Of a stretch of DNA of 41,478 nt, positions 8,052 to 14,819 are shown piece by piece. Below the pieces are notes generated by a model. It was given only the letters and a program-made list of their open reading frames with translations. It was not told the DNA's origin and did no database searches. Source of the stretch: Nitrosomonas sp. (GTDB lineage Bacteria > Pseudomonadota > Gammaproteobacteria > Burkholderiales > Nitrosomonadaceae). Positions within the stretch are counted from its first letter, which is position 1. Each line of letters starts with the position of its first letter. The stretch covers positions 1 through 41,478 of the forward strand of contig JAJSDU010000025.1 in assembly GCA_028577615.1 (NCBI GenBank), read 5' to 3'. Position numbers and translations under genes: made by a program.

Positions 8052-8981
8052 ATGGACATCTCTAAAACGCCGGATTTTGTCATAACACTTTATCACCCGC
8101 AAAAAATGCTCGCCAAGGTCGTCATTATCGCCGCACTGTTGCTGATGAGCGGCTGCAGCATGGTACAACTGGGATACGATCGCGGGCCGCAGCTCGCCTG
8201 GTGGTGGCTGGACAGTTATGCCGATTTCAGTCGCGAGCAAAAACCGCATGCAAAACAAGCCATTCGCGAATGGTTTGACTGGCATCGCAGCACTCAGCTG
8301 CCGGAATACGCCAATTGGCTTGCTGCGGTGCGCAGCCAAATCAATGACCCGGTGACACCGGAACAGATTTGCCACTGGTCTGATGAACTGCAGGACATCA
8401 TCGCGCCCGCCTTCGATCACGCCGTGCATCTCGGCGCACCGGTTGTTCTGCGTCTGGATGAATCGCAACGGCGCCACATTGAACAACGCTATGCTAAAAG
8501 CAATGACAAACTGCGCCGTGATTATCTGCAACCGGATCCCAAAGACCGCCTGAATGCCGCGATAAAACGCTCGGTAAAACGCATCGAGAATCTTTACGGC
8601 AAAATCGATCAGCAGCAGCGTGACCTGATTATTGCCAGCATCGAGGTTTCACCTTTCAATCCCGAGGCCTGGCTTGCAGAACGCCAGCACCGCCAACAGG
8701 TTACACTGGCAACCCTGCAACAACTCGCCGATGCCCCCCTTCCGCCCGGACAGGCAGCAACCGTGCTGCGCGGACTGATAGAACACACCCACCGTTCCGA
8801 CAATCCGGATTATCGCGCGTATCAAATCAAACTGAGCGAATATACCTGCGGCTTTATCGCCCGCATGCATAACACCACCACACCGATCCAGCGCCGACAC
8901 GCACACGACAAACTGAAAAGCTGGGAAAACGATTTACGCCTGCTGACAACGGATACTCCCGTCTATACCGCATCGGAATAA
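8052..8981 (+). CDS. DUF6279-type lipoprotein
   Basis: A protein of up to 309 residues with a lipoprotein signal: hydrophobic IIAALLLMSGC ends in a lipobox whose Cys would be acylated. If translation begins at ATG 8106, the Cys is residue 17, a normal lipoprotein signal length; from 8052 it is residue 35, which is long. Neither start has a strong ribosome site, so the 8106 start is attractive but unproven. The YDRGPQLAWWWLDSYADFSREQK region matches the N-terminal pattern I associate with DUF6279 lipoproteins of proteobacteria; the rest is helical and charged. It begins seven bases after the antiporter operon's last subunit and probably shares its transcript. Function unknown. Confidence 0.75.
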   Translation: MDISKTPDFVITLYHPQKMLAKVVIIAALLLMSGCSMVQLGYDRGPQLAWWWLDSYADFSREQKPHAKQAIREWFDWHRSTQLPEYANWLAAVRSQINDPVTPEQICHWSDELQDIIAPAFDHAVHLGAPVVLRLDESQRRHIEQRYAKSNDKLRRDYLQPDPKDRLNAAIKRSVKRIENLYGKIDQQQRDLIIASIEVSPFNPEAWLAERQHRQQVTLATLQQLADAPLPPGQAATVLRGLIEHTHRSDNPDYRAYQIKLSEYTCGFIARMHNTTTPIQRRHAHDKLKSWENDLRLLTTDTPVYTASE

Positions 8982-9176
8982 CGATCAGGCAGAACGAGCA
9001 AGTCTGCATCACAGCGTCTGTCCTGATTTAAATGCGACGATGAAGCGCTGATGACGATCGCCATTCAGGCTGCCCGGCGAATCCGCTCAACAGGGGATCC
9101 CTGATTAAACCATTACACGTTCACTCCGTTAATGTTCAGAACCACACCTGTTTTTAATTCACAAAGGTAATCAACA

Positions 9177-10349
9177 ATGAGCACAATAGTGACGGATCAG
9201 ACATTTCTGGACAGGCAAATAACTGAAGAGGCACAACCGGAAAGAATCCGGCACCACTTAACGACGCACCGGATAGCCTATGATGGCCAGACTGGACAAG
9301 TCTACAAAATCTGGTTGCTCAATATCGTAATGAATATTTTTACGCTGGGAATTTACAGTTTCTGGGGAAAAACACGATTGCGTCAATATGTGGCGGGTGC
9401 ATTCAAGCTCAATAAAGACCGGTTTGAATACACCGGAACAGGAAAGGAGCTTTTTATCGGGTTTCTGAAAGCCATGCTTATCTTTCTCGTGCTTTATCTG
9501 CCATTTATGGTGGCGTCGATTATCGCTCCCGATGCAGTCTGGCCGCTGGTATTTTTGATTCCATTTTTCTATGTGCTTCCTGTCGCACTCTATTCCGCAT
9601 GGCGCTATCGCATAAGCCGCACACAATGGCGAAGCATCCGTTTTGAACTCGATGGTTCAGTCATGAAATTTGCCGGCCTTTTTCTCTGGAGATGGCTGAT
9701 TAACATTGTATCACTCGGTCTATTCATCCCTTATTCCGATATCAAAATATATCAATATGTTACGGATAATGCCTATTATGGCGATATAGCATTCCGTTTC
9801 GAAGGGCGCGGCAAGGATCTGATGGCCGTACATCTGGCCACCTACTCAATTATCATTGGTTTATTCATTTTCGCTTTATACGGCCTGCAACTGATGGCGG
9901 CATCTTTTGCCGCCGCGCAAATGGCGCTCACACAGCAAAAGCTGTCAGTTGATGAAGCTTTAGTGATCTTTTTCAGCAACGCGTCTTTTTTCAGCGCCCT
10001 GGCCTGCACTATTGTTCCATTCATCCTGCTTCCCATGGTTCGATTGATTTACAAAACGGCGCTCATTCACGAAATTACCAATCACTTGTATGCCGGTGAA
10101 GTCGGTTTCAGAAGCACTGTCACGACTTTTGCGCTGATAAAGCTCAAACTGGGCAATTTATTAATTCTCATCCTGACGTTCGGTCTGGGTTTGCCTGTTA
10201 TCATGCAGCGTAATCTGCGTTTTTTCGCGCAGCATACGCAAGTCCGGGGCGATCTGGAAACTTCCAGCATTAAACAAACGGCTAACCACAAACCCGCTGA
10301 CGCCGAAGGCTTGCATGCTGTCATGGGTCTTGACTCAGGTTTGATTTAA
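9177..10349 (+). CDS. DUF898 (YjgN-type) membrane protein
   Basis: A 390-residue protein with repeated membrane segments and the DUF898 repeats: NIFTLGIYSFWGKTRLRQYV near residue 52 and again RWLINIVSLGLFIPYSDIKIYQYV near 178. In each a Trp/Tyr-rich re-entry is followed by a YTGTGKELF or FEGRGKDLM turn. AAAGG at 9164-9168 precedes the ATG. It sits 32 bases upstream of an M48 metallopeptidase gene, a pairing that recurs in other proteobacteria. No function is established for YjgN; a role in the cell envelope together with the peptidase is inference. Confidence 0.85.
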   Translation: MSTIVTDQTFLDRQITEEAQPERIRHHLTTHRIAYDGQTGQVYKIWLLNIVMNIFTLGIYSFWGKTRLRQYVAGAFKLNKDRFEYTGTGKELFIGFLKAMLIFLVLYLPFMVASIIAPDAVWPLVFLIPFFYVLPVALYSAWRYRISRTQWRSIRFELDGSVMKFAGLFLWRWLINIVSLGLFIPYSDIKIYQYVTDNAYYGDIAFRFEGRGKDLMAVHLATYSIIIGLFIFALYGLQLMAASFAAAQMALTQQKLSVDEALVIFFSNASFFSALACTIVPFILLPMVRLIYKTALIHEITNHLYAGEVGFRSTVTTFALIKLKLGNLLILILTFGLGLPVIMQRNLRFFAQHTQVRGDLETSSIKQTANHKPADAEGLHAVMGLDSGLI

Positions 10350-10381
10350 TCATGGGTATCACTAATTGAGAGACGCCCTTA

Positions 10382-11497
10382 ATGACATTGACTGCTTTCG
10401 AAGCCAGGTTTTTTGATGGTAAAACGGCAAAGCCGCATCAGGTCAGTGTCGAATTGCACGCCAGTCGTTTGCGCGTCTCGCTATCTGGAGAATCGTGTTC
10501 AAGCGACTGGCGGTATGAAGAAATCGTAGTTCTGCAGCAACCTGTTCCGCCGCAACCGGCCGTACTGACTTCCCGTAAAAACAGGACCATGCGGCTATAT
10601 GTCGAACCGGAACACTGGTTTTCACTCAAAACAAAACTCCCTAAAACGGCTTTTCCGGCAATAACGCTTTCTACGCAGTGGAAATCCCTCGCAGGCTATA
10701 CTGGATTATCCGTAATTTTTGTGTTAACAGCAGTTGCCGCCGGACCCCGGTTGTTTGAGCGCGCAAGCGAATTGATTCCTCACAGTACCGAAATACAGAT
10801 TGGCAAAATGGCGCTTGATTCGTCAATCAATCATCCGGTGTGTACAGCGCCGCAAGGAAAAGCGGCGCTGGATAAATTGGTGTCTTTGCTGAAGCAGGGA
10901 GTAACGCGCGACATTCCTTTCAATGTGCGTGTTATCTCCGATGACGAAACACTTAACGCTCTGGCCGCGCCGGGTGGTCACCTGGTTATTTTCAGCGGCA
11001 TTCTGAAAAAGGCTGATTCGGCGGAAGAAGTCGCTGGCGTGCTGGCGCATGAAATGGCGCACATCGAGATGAATCACCCGATGAAGTCATTGATGCGCAA
11101 CCTGGGGATTACTTTAACGCTGCACCTGATGTTTGGCGATGTCAGCGTCCTCAGTAATACTGCCTATTTTGCCGGAATCATCCATCAATTCCACTATAGC
11201 CGCGAAGACGAACTGGAGGCGGATAAAACTGGTTATGCTTTACTCGAAAAAGCGAATATCGACCCATCAGGCTTAATGCTGTTTTTCGAGCGCATTCAGC
11301 GGGAAGAAGCAAAAAACAGCAATCATCCTTATTCCAAATGGTCCAATCTGGATGAATATTTTTCCACGCATCCGCACACGGAACACCGTATCAATACGCT
11401 AAAAAACAATACCGCCACCTCAAAAAGCTATCAGCAGGCATTGGATGATTCAGAATGGCAGGCGCTTAAAGCTATCTGCTCAGAACAAACTGGTTAG
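10382..11497 (+). CDS. M48-family metallopeptidase, membrane-anchored
   Basis: 371 residues. Residues about 1-95 form a soluble N-terminal domain, one hydrophobic segment lies near 101-120 (GYTGLSVIFVLTAVAAG), and the peptidase domain occupies about 145-360. The zinc site HEMAH is at 222-226 and the third-ligand helix REDELEADKTGY at about 275-286. M48 proteases of this type (BepA/LoiP/Oma1-like) act in envelope quality control; the substrate here is unknown. It follows the DUF898 gene closely, and its stop codon lies in the loop of a rho-independent terminator. Confidence 0.88.
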   Translation: MTLTAFEARFFDGKTAKPHQVSVELHASRLRVSLSGESCSSDWRYEEIVVLQQPVPPQPAVLTSRKNRTMRLYVEPEHWFSLKTKLPKTAFPAITLSTQWKSLAGYTGLSVIFVLTAVAAGPRLFERASELIPHSTEIQIGKMALDSSINHPVCTAPQGKAALDKLVSLLKQGVTRDIPFNVRVISDDETLNALAAPGGHLVIFSGILKKADSAEEVAGVLAHEMAHIEMNHPMKSLMRNLGITLTLHLMFGDVSVLSNTAYFAGIIHQFHYSREDELEADKTGYALLEKANIDPSGLMLFFERIQREEAKNSNHPYSKWSNLDEYFSTHPHTEHRINTLKNNTATSKSYQQALDDSEWQALKAICSEQTG

Positions 11498-11510
11498 CGC
11501 ACCAGTTTTT
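11487..11510 (+). terminator. Rho-independent terminator at the end of the M48 gene
   Basis: An 8-bp stem (AAACTGGT with ACCAGTTT) closes a 6-base loop that contains the stop codon of the peptidase gene, and the right arm runs into five T residues. A second perfect hairpin, CAGATTGC/GCAATCTG, follows immediately at 11511-11531 without a T tract. Confidence 0.65.
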
Positions 11511-11531
11511 CAGATTGCCGTTCGCAATCTG
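11511..11531. other. Perfect 8-bp inverted repeat after the terminator
   Basis: CAGATTGC and GCAATCTG flank a 5-base loop. It has no T run and directly abuts the terminator of the M48 gene. It may stabilise the 3' end of the transcript or be part of a tandem terminator; no protein-binding role can be shown. Confidence 0.4.
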
Positions 11532-11577
11532 ACAGGTACAGGCAGGATACGATAGCAGTTTACCGAAAAAATAAAGC

Positions 11578-11605
11578 TTGCATTTTTACATACGATAGTT
11601 ATAAT
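11578..11605 (+). promoter_or_regulatory. Sigma-70 promoter of hemP
   Basis: TTGCAT (11578-11583) and a perfect TATAAT (11600-11605) are separated by 16 bases and lie 36 bases upstream of the hemP start. The Fur box begins inside the -10 element, so repressor binding would exclude RNA polymerase. Confidence 0.65.
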
Positions 11606-11621
11606 GAGAATAATTCTCATT
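11603..11621. promoter_or_regulatory. Fur box in front of hemP
   Basis: The 19-base palindrome AATGAGAATAATTCTCATT has two 8-base arms around TAA and agrees well with the consensus for the ferric uptake regulator. It overlaps the -10 element of the hemP promoter, which predicts repression in iron-replete cells. Confidence 0.8.
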
Positions 11622-11640
11622 TAAGTTTCAGGAATTCATT

Positions 11641-11835
11641 ATGCGCCAGCCCGCTAAAATATCAACGCCTACGGTTCATTGCCTGGAAAAGCGTCTGCCA
11701 CTGGTAGCTGATCAAAACGTTGTACTGAGCAGTGATACTTTATTTACGCATCATGAAGTGGTGTTCATTATGCATCACGGCGAACGCTATTCACTACGCC
11801 GTACGCGAAATAACAAATTGATTTTGACCAAGTAG
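11641..11835 (+). CDS. hemP: Hemin uptake protein HemP
   Basis: A 64-residue protein ending in the HemP signature: a HHGERYSLRRTRNNKLILTK tail preceded by a DTLFTHHEVVFIMH strand. HemP/HmuP proteins are small factors linked to expression of heme-uptake genes in proteobacteria. A CAGGAA ribosome site lies about seven bases before the ATG. A consensus promoter with an overlapping Fur box directly precedes it. No heme receptor lies beside it, but ExbB, ExbD and a TonB-like gene follow within about 900 bases. Confidence 0.88.
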   Translation: MRQPAKISTPTVHCLEKRLPLVADQNVVLSSDTLFTHHEVVFIMHHGERYSLRRTRNNKLILTK

Positions 11836-11991
11836 ACCATATTGATTTCCATGCCGTCGGTTTTACTCTCTTTTGTCCACGGCACGATTGCCAGCCAGCC
11901 TGTTCCTCCCCAGGCAAGCCAGCGATTTTTTCAATAGTGTGTACGTTTAATCCTGCTGACGGATTAATCGTTCATCATTCTTTCAATCCAA

Positions 11992-12498
11992 TCAGATTGC
12001 CCTGCTGTCGTAAGCCCAGTTTAGAAGCGCCTGCCGCTGCCGTTTCCGGCAGTTGAGGTCTCCACCCAGACAGTTTTTCCTGATTTGCGCGGCATGCCTT
12101 TTCATGGCTTTCCAGCGCCTGATCTGCCGCAGATCATCCGGACATCTTCGACCCATATAATAGCGGCAGTACCACTGAAACCAGCCACGCGGATCTTCTG
12201 TATAGATCCAGCCTTTTTCGCGCCACTCGGACAGGGACTGGGAAGCATTGACACCGAAGAAATTCAACGCGGGATCATGAAACTCGTGACATAATCTGGC
12301 CTGTTTGAACCAGTCTTCAGGAAACTCATTGACACAATCCGTCATGTATTTCCCGCCGAAAACACCCATGCGCAGCATTTGTTTGGGCGTCAGCGCGGGC
12401 GTAAATTCCGCATGAAAATTTTTCCCCATCGGCTCAGTCAAAGCATAACTGTAATCATGCTGCATGAGATCGTTCACGACGATTTTCTTTTTTATCAT
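11992..12498 (-). CDS. Conserved protein of unknown function
   Basis: About 168 residues starting at MIKKKIVVND; a TTG at 12519 would add seven residues. I recognise the sequence pattern as a conserved uncharacterised family found in diverse bacteria but know no function. Conserved-looking blocks are ALTPKQMLRMGVFGGKYMTD, WREKGWIYTEDPRGWFQWYCRYYMGRR and RQRQALLNWAYDSRAI. It is rich in Trp, Tyr and Arg, has five Cys after the first block, and shows neither a signal peptide nor a membrane segment, so it is probably cytoplasmic. It lies between hemP (convergent) and exbB (divergent). Confidence 0.75.
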   Translation of the reverse strand: MIKKKIVVNDLMQHDYSYALTEPMGKNFHAEFTPALTPKQMLRMGVFGGKYMTDCVNEFPEDWFKQARLCHEFHDPALNFFGVNASQSLSEWREKGWIYTEDPRGWFQWYCRYYMGRRCPDDLRQIRRWKAMKRHAAQIRKNCLGGDLNCRKRQRQALLNWAYDSRAI

Positions 12499-12675
12499 GT
12501 TTATCTGATCAAATAACAACCGCTGTTCATCAAGAATTTCAAAATACCGGAGCCTCTATCAGCTTCCGACAGCTCCTGGTCTATATTCTCCTTAAAAAGA
12601 ACACCGGATATGGCAGTATAGCGATTTTTCATCGGCGGTGATGTCGTCAGATGCGTTTTTTGAATTTCATGATTT

Positions 12676-12705
12676 TTGAAGTGAAATCAAGTGGCACTCT
12701 TTAAT
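12676..12705 (+). promoter_or_regulatory. Candidate sigma-70 promoter of exbBD-tonB
   Basis: TTGAAG (12676-12681) and TTTAAT (12700-12705) are 18 bases apart and 23 bases upstream of the exbB ATG. Each element matches the consensus in four to five positions. No convincing Fur box overlaps it. Confidence 0.35.
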
Positions 12706-12728
12706 CTTTGCAAGCATAAGAGAATAAT

Positions 12729-13403
12729 ATGAGCATTCCCAATCTGGAGTTATTTATGGAACATCTCAACCAAGCATGGATCATGTTAAAACTGGGTGGA
12801 ATCATCATCATCCCGCTATTGCTGCTCGGCATCATTGCGCTGGCAATCATGCTTGAGAAGGCATTTATTTACTGGCGGTTCGCCAGACTTTCACGGGATT
12901 TGTCGAATTTGATCGAGACCTATGGATTCAAATGGGAAGATCTGGAAAAAATTCTGTCGGGGCTGGACAGACGCCACTACTACAAGCGTTTTTTTGAAGT
13001 CGTCATTACCAACCGGGATCAGCCATTCTGGTGGACAGAATCACGTGCAGCGGATGAAGCTCAGCTGATCGAGGAATCGCTGGCGCGCAGACTCTGGGCG
13101 CTGGAAACCATCGTTACCGCTGCTCCGCTGCTTGGCCTGGTGGGAACAGTTATCGGCATGATGCGCGCCTTCCAGGTAATCGGCAGCGAGGGCATCGTCA
13201 ATCCAACTGCCGTAACCGGCGGCGTAGCTGAAGCACTCATTGCCACTGTGATTGGATTAGTCATCGCACTGATTGCCTTATTCGGATTCAATTATTTTTC
13301 CCGCCTGCAATCGCAAACCATGGATGAGATGGAACGCCTGGGAACACGCCTGATTGATCACATCCGGCTGGATCAAAAGGAAGAAATTCATGAAACTGCG
13401 TAA
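12729..13403 (+). CDS. exbB: ExbB/TolQ/MotA-family proton channel protein
   Basis: A 224-residue protein with a first membrane segment near 20-42 (GIIIIPLLLLGIIALAIMLEKAFIYW), a cytoplasmic loop, and two further segments in the conserved C-terminal half. The hallmark TAAPLLGLVGTVIGMMRAFQVIG is followed by GGVAEALIATVIGLVIALIAL. ExbB with ExbD uses the proton gradient to energise TonB. The downstream ExbD frame overlaps by 14 bases and a TonB-like gene follows. The start at 12729 is supported by in-frame context; ATG 12762 is an alternative. Confidence 0.92.
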   Translation: MSIPNLELFMEHLNQAWIMLKLGGIIIIPLLLLGIIALAIMLEKAFIYWRFARLSRDLSNLIETYGFKWEDLEKILSGLDRRHYYKRFFEVVITNRDQPFWWTESRAADEAQLIEESLARRLWALETIVTAAPLLGLVGTVIGMMRAFQVIGSEGIVNPTAVTGGVAEALIATVIGLVIALIALFGFNYFSRLQSQTMDEMERLGTRLIDHIRLDQKEEIHETA

Positions 13404-13791
13404 ATCCAGAGCGCCGCGTAAAGGATATATCCAGATCATACCGATGATTGATGTTATGTTTTTCCTGCTTGCGACCTTCATGCTGGCATCCTTGTCCATG
13501 CAGAAACTGGACTCGCTGCAAGTCAATCTGCCTGAAGGCCAGGCTGAAAAACTCAGTGCGGAACAACCGGTCACACTCACACTGACCAGGGACAGCGAAA
13601 TTTTCATCAACAAGGAACGTGTCACGCTCGACACGCTGGCTGTTACGCTCAAGCCGTTGCTACAGGGCGCGCAGCAGAAGCTGATTGTTTCCGCAGACAG
13701 CGAAGCGCCGCAAGGCATTGTCGTCCAGGCGATGCTGCGTGCGCGAAATGCCGGAGTACAGCAGTTTCTGATCGCGGTAAAACATAAGTAG
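13390..13791 (+). CDS. exbD: ExbD/TolR-family protein
   Basis: 133 residues from the ATG at 13390. A basic N-terminus (MKLRKSRAPRKGYIQIIP) leads to the single membrane segment with the proton-carrying aspartate in PMIDVMFFLLATFMLA; a periplasmic ExbD domain follows with LTLTRDSEIFINKERV and a final beta strand QFLIAVK. It works with the overlapping ExbB. The upstream in-frame ATG at 13354 would add 12 residues and lies within exbB; the 13390 start fits the family better. Confidence 0.92.
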   Translation: MKLRKSRAPRKGYIQIIPMIDVMFFLLATFMLASLSMQKLDSLQVNLPEGQAEKLSAEQPVTLTLTRDSEIFINKERVTLDTLAVTLKPLLQGAQQKLIVSADSEAPQGIVVQAMLRARNAGVQQFLIAVKHK

Positions 13792-13816
13792 CCGAAATAA
13801 CCTTCTGTAACCGTTC

Positions 13817-14713
13817 ATGGAAATAACCCGCTCAAGACCTGTGGAAGTCCGTCTCTGGTGGCCGCTGCCTTTGGCGGCGCTGCTTTGGCTGTTGATGATC
13901 TGGGCATTCGGTTTTTTCATGTCCGAGTCTGAAGTTGATGTTGCCGTCTCGATTCCGGATGCCATCGAAGCTGAATTTATCGAGCTGCCAGAGCTGGAAC
14001 AATCGCAGGAATCCGTCCCGCCGCCGCGTAAAGGCACCGAAACACCAACCCAGGAAGAAACGCAACAGACAAAAACAGCTCCGGAATTAAAAATTCCGCC
14101 ACCGCGTCCTCGTCCATCGACGCCTTCTTCACCGCCGCCTGTGAAACGGGACGCAATCGAAACGGCAAAAATTTCACCACCCAGGGAAAAATCGGTTATC
14201 GAAGCGCCGCCAAAAACCGATACTTCCGCTCCAACCGACTTATCGGAATATATTAATCAGAGAAGGCCACAGCAGAATCGCCCGAGGGGTATTTTTGACG
14301 GGACTGAAAATACAACGAATATCAATAAAGCGCCGCAACCTTCAGCAGAAGAAATCCGGCTGGCGCGGGTTAAGCGCAACCTGCAAATGCCCGGAACGAG
14401 CGGTATTTTTCAGATCACTCAAATAGGACCCCGTTATGCTCAGTTTTCATTTCGCGCATGGACAACCGGCATCAGCAATCCACGGCGCGAACTGATTGAG
14501 GTGAAGGCAGGGCCGGACGAGGACATCGAGCGCGCAATTATCCGAAGAATGATTCAACTTATCCGCCAGTATCATCAGGAAGATTTTAACTGGGAATCCC
14601 ATCGCCTTAACCGTGTTATTGTTCTGTCCGCCCGCCCCGGAGATAATGAAGGGCTCGAAAATTTCCTGATGCGCGAGTTTTTTGGCGAACCGCTGCCGCC
14701 TTACCTGCGCTGA
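13817..14713 (+). CDS. TonB-like energy transducer with an atypical C-terminal domain
   Basis: 298 residues. A single membrane anchor lies near 14-36 (WWPLPLAALLWLLMIWAFGFFM). A Pro/Glu/Lys-rich periplasmic spacer at about 60-150 contains PPPRPRPSTPSSPPP, and a folded C-terminal domain spans about 180-298. The architecture and the exbB-exbD neighbours point to TonB. The C-terminal domain, with QITQIGPRYAQFSFRAW and IIRRMIQLIRQYHQEDFNWES, lacks the conventional TonB pattern (GxVxxxxVxxSSG and a closing FxP), so the partner may not be a standard TonB-dependent receptor. It begins 25 bases after exbD. Confidence 0.72.
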   Translation: MEITRSRPVEVRLWWPLPLAALLWLLMIWAFGFFMSESEVDVAVSIPDAIEAEFIELPELEQSQESVPPPRKGTETPTQEETQQTKTAPELKIPPPRPRPSTPSSPPPVKRDAIETAKISPPREKSVIEAPPKTDTSAPTDLSEYINQRRPQQNRPRGIFDGTENTTNINKAPQPSAEEIRLARVKRNLQMPGTSGIFQITQIGPRYAQFSFRAWTTGISNPRRELIEVKAGPDEDIERAIIRRMIQLIRQYHQEDFNWESHRLNRVIVLSARPGDNEGLENFLMREFFGEPLPPYLR

Positions 14714-14756
14714 TTGAACGGCCCGCGAAACCGATATGGCTGATCAGTCAAAGCTC

Positions 14757-14798
14757 AAAAGCCGGATTAGTCATTCCACCGCAACACCCGGTTTTTTT
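14757..14798. terminator. Possible terminator between convergent tonB-like and GGDEF/EAL genes
   Basis: AAAAGCCGG and CCGGTTTTT can pair, with one G-U wobble, around a loop of more than 20 bases, and the right arm ends in seven T residues. The long loop makes this a weak candidate, but the position between two convergent genes is right. Confidence 0.3.
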
Positions 14799-14819
14799 AT
14801 GACAGGCCTTTCACAGCAA

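Noticed and set aside
11947-11967. Hairpin TTAATCC/GGATTAA between hemP and the unknown gene as a terminator
   Set aside because: The stem is short and no T tract follows on either strand, so termination cannot be supported.
12691-12713. Sigma-54-like TGGCAC ... TTTGCA upstream of exbB
   Set aside because: The distance from GG to GC is 17 bases; sigma-54 promoters need 12.
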